NCBI GenBank assembly: GCA_944321465.1
Contig: CALULL010000005.1
Span: 1-64,000, forward strand
Direction: 5' to 3'
DNA: 64,000 nucleotides
Source of the DNA: an uncultured Bacteroides sp.
GTDB lineage: Bacteria; Bacteroidota; Bacteroidia; Bacteroidales; Bacteroidaceae
The stretch's first letter is position 1, and every line of letters begins with the position of its first letter. The position numbers and the translations under genes were made by a program. Of this stretch, positions 63,015 to 64,000 are shown piece after piece. Below the pieces are notes generated by a model. The model was not told the DNA's origin. It did no database searches and saw only the letters and a list, made by a program, of their open reading frames with translations.

Positions 63015-64000
63015 ATGGAATTATTCTACCTGTTGACAGGGCTTGCGGTGGGTGCCGTCGCAGGCTATCTGGCCGCGCAGCGCAAGGCAGCTGTCGCCCG
63101 GGCCGAAGCACAGGCGGCACAGCAACGTCAGCAGCTGGTGGAGCGCACCGCCGCCGAGCACCAGTTGCAGCAGCAGCGCGAGTGGGAACAACGGCTGGAG
63201 CAGCAGCGGCGCGAGGCCGAGGAGATGCACCGGCGCATGGTGGCCGAGTTTGAGAACCTGTCCAACCGCATCTTCCAGGCCAAGGCCGAGGACTTCAGCC
63301 GCCTCAACGCCGAACGGCTCGACACGCTGCTGCGTCCGCTGACCGACAATCTGAAGGACTTCCGCGCCCGCGTGGAGCAGGTGTGCAACGACGGGGCTAA
63401 GGAACGCTTCTCGCTGGCCGAGCGCATCAAGGAGCTGGTGGAGCTGAACAAACGTCTGGGCGAGGATGCCGACAATCTGGCCCGTGCCTTGAAAGGCGAC
63501 GCCAAGGTGCAGGGCGACTGGGGCGAGATGCTGCTGGAGCGGCTGTTGCAGGCTTCGGGGCTGGTGGAAGGCGAGCACTACGTGCGTCAGGAGTTCTTGC
63601 GCGACGAGCACGGGGCCGTGCTTACGGGCGAGGAGAGCGGCCAGCGTATGCAGCCCGACGTGGTGGTGCGCTTCCCCGACGACAAGGAGATGATCATCGA
63701 CTCCAAAGTGTCGCTCACGGCCTATGCCGCCTATGCCGCTGCCGTCGACCGGACGGCCCGTGATGCCGCGCTGAAGGCCCACCTGAGGTCGGTGCGTGCC
63801 CACGTCGACGAGCTGAGCCGGAAGGACTATTCGCGCTACGACTCTAAGGCGCCGGACTTCGTAATGATGTTCGTCCCCGTCGAGGGCGCTTACCTGCTGG
63901 CCATCCAGAACGACGAACGGCTGTGGGAATACGCCTACAATAAGAAAGTGGTGCTGATGAGCCCCACGAACCTCATCAGTGCCTTGCGCCTTTCGCTCGA
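63015..64000 (+). CDS. rmuC: DNA recombination protein RmuC (3' end outside window)
   Basis: RmuC limits rearrangements at short inverted repeats in E. coli; its fold includes a nuclease-like domain. The visible 328 residues start with an N-terminal membrane helix (MELFYLLTGLAVGAVAGYLAA), followed by a long Gln/Glu/Ala/Arg coiled coil (about 22-135) and the conserved core NLARALKGDAKVQGDWGEMLLERLLQASGL, MQPDVVVRFPDDKEMIIDSKVSLTAY, APDFVMMFVPVEGAYLLAIQ and KKVVLMSPTNLISALR. The gene runs off the right edge. It follows map by 50 bases on the same strand. Confidence 0.95.
   Translation, partial: MELFYLLTGLAVGAVAGYLAAQRKAAVARAEAQAAQQRQQLVERTAAEHQLQQQREWEQRLEQQRREAEEMHRRMVAEFENLSNRIFQAKAEDFSRLNAERLDTLLRPLTDNLKDFRARVEQVCNDGAKERFSLAERIKELVELNKRLGEDADNLARALKGDAKVQGDWGEMLLERLLQASGLVEGEHYVRQEFLRDEHGAVLTGEESGQRMQPDVVVRFPDDKEMIIDSKVSLTAYAAYAAAVDRTARDAALKAHLRSVRAHVDELSRKDYSRYDSKAPDFVMMFVPVEGAYLLAIQNDERLWEYAYNKKVVLMSPTNLISALRLSL

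Overview
The window is chromosomal DNA of a GC-rich member of the Bacteroidota, most likely order Bacteroidales; I cannot name the genus. The evidence is promoters of the TTTG-N19..21-TAnnTTTG type, few Shine-Dalgarno sequences, the ftsX-DUF3098-uppP neighbourhood, a PorZ-like protein with a type IX secretion tail, a DNPR-type MurE, a Bacteroidales-type tyrosine recombinase, and a dcw cluster in the order usual for the phylum.

Layout. Bases 1-450 hold the end of an unknown gene and a tRNA 3' fragment, probably the edge of an integrated element, followed by a short reverse-strand RNA gene. From 0.8 to 6.4 kb an operon on the minus strand carries a zinc-ribbon methyltransferase, ftsX, a DUF3098 protein, uppP, truB and queA, with folK beyond. 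From 6.6 to 13 kb are an unrecognised 466-residue protein, a radical SAM protein and a tricorn-type protease. From 13.2 to 20.1 kb is rimP-nusA-infB-cvpA-sufB. From 21.4 to 33.2 kb the plus strand carries nadB, then leuS-yitT-rdgB-porZ-like and a GLUG-type surface protein. nadA (minus) follows, beside a likely replication origin at 34.36-34.72 kb: DnaA-box-like sites, an 18-bp perfect palindrome, and a change of strand composition from C/A-rich to G/T-rich on the plus strand. To the right are a SpoU methyltransferase, a tyrosine recombinase, an HD-domain protein, sufC-sufD, sufS, a BASS-type transporter and a YbjQ protein. The complete dcw cluster (mraZ to ftsZ) spans 43.6-59.8 kb, followed by a YqeY-like gene, divergent miaB and map, and the start of rmuC.

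How the genes work together. The window joins envelope growth and division (dcw cluster, FtsX, UppP), translation (RimP, NusA, IF2, LeuRS, TruB, QueA, MiaB, MAP), quinolinate/NAD synthesis (NadA, NadB) and SUF iron-sulfur assembly. Several products here are iron-sulfur enzymes that would depend on SUF (NadA, MiaB, the radical SAM protein). The suf genes are split: sufB lies 24 kb from sufCDS on the opposite strand, as an origin-spanning inversion would produce.

The most unusual content is between genes. (1) Eleven intergenic arrays of about four imperfectly palindromic units at a 21-23 bp period, two of them inside the essential dcw operon. (2) Three copies of a roughly 200-bp element that is one long imperfect hairpin with 20-24 bp terminal inverted repeats. 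(3) Clear regulatory sites: a MraZ operator of 10-bp-phased TGGGN repeats, and a probable internal promoter in an AT-rich island inside ftsQ. All of this is by eye; no searches or folding calculations were run.
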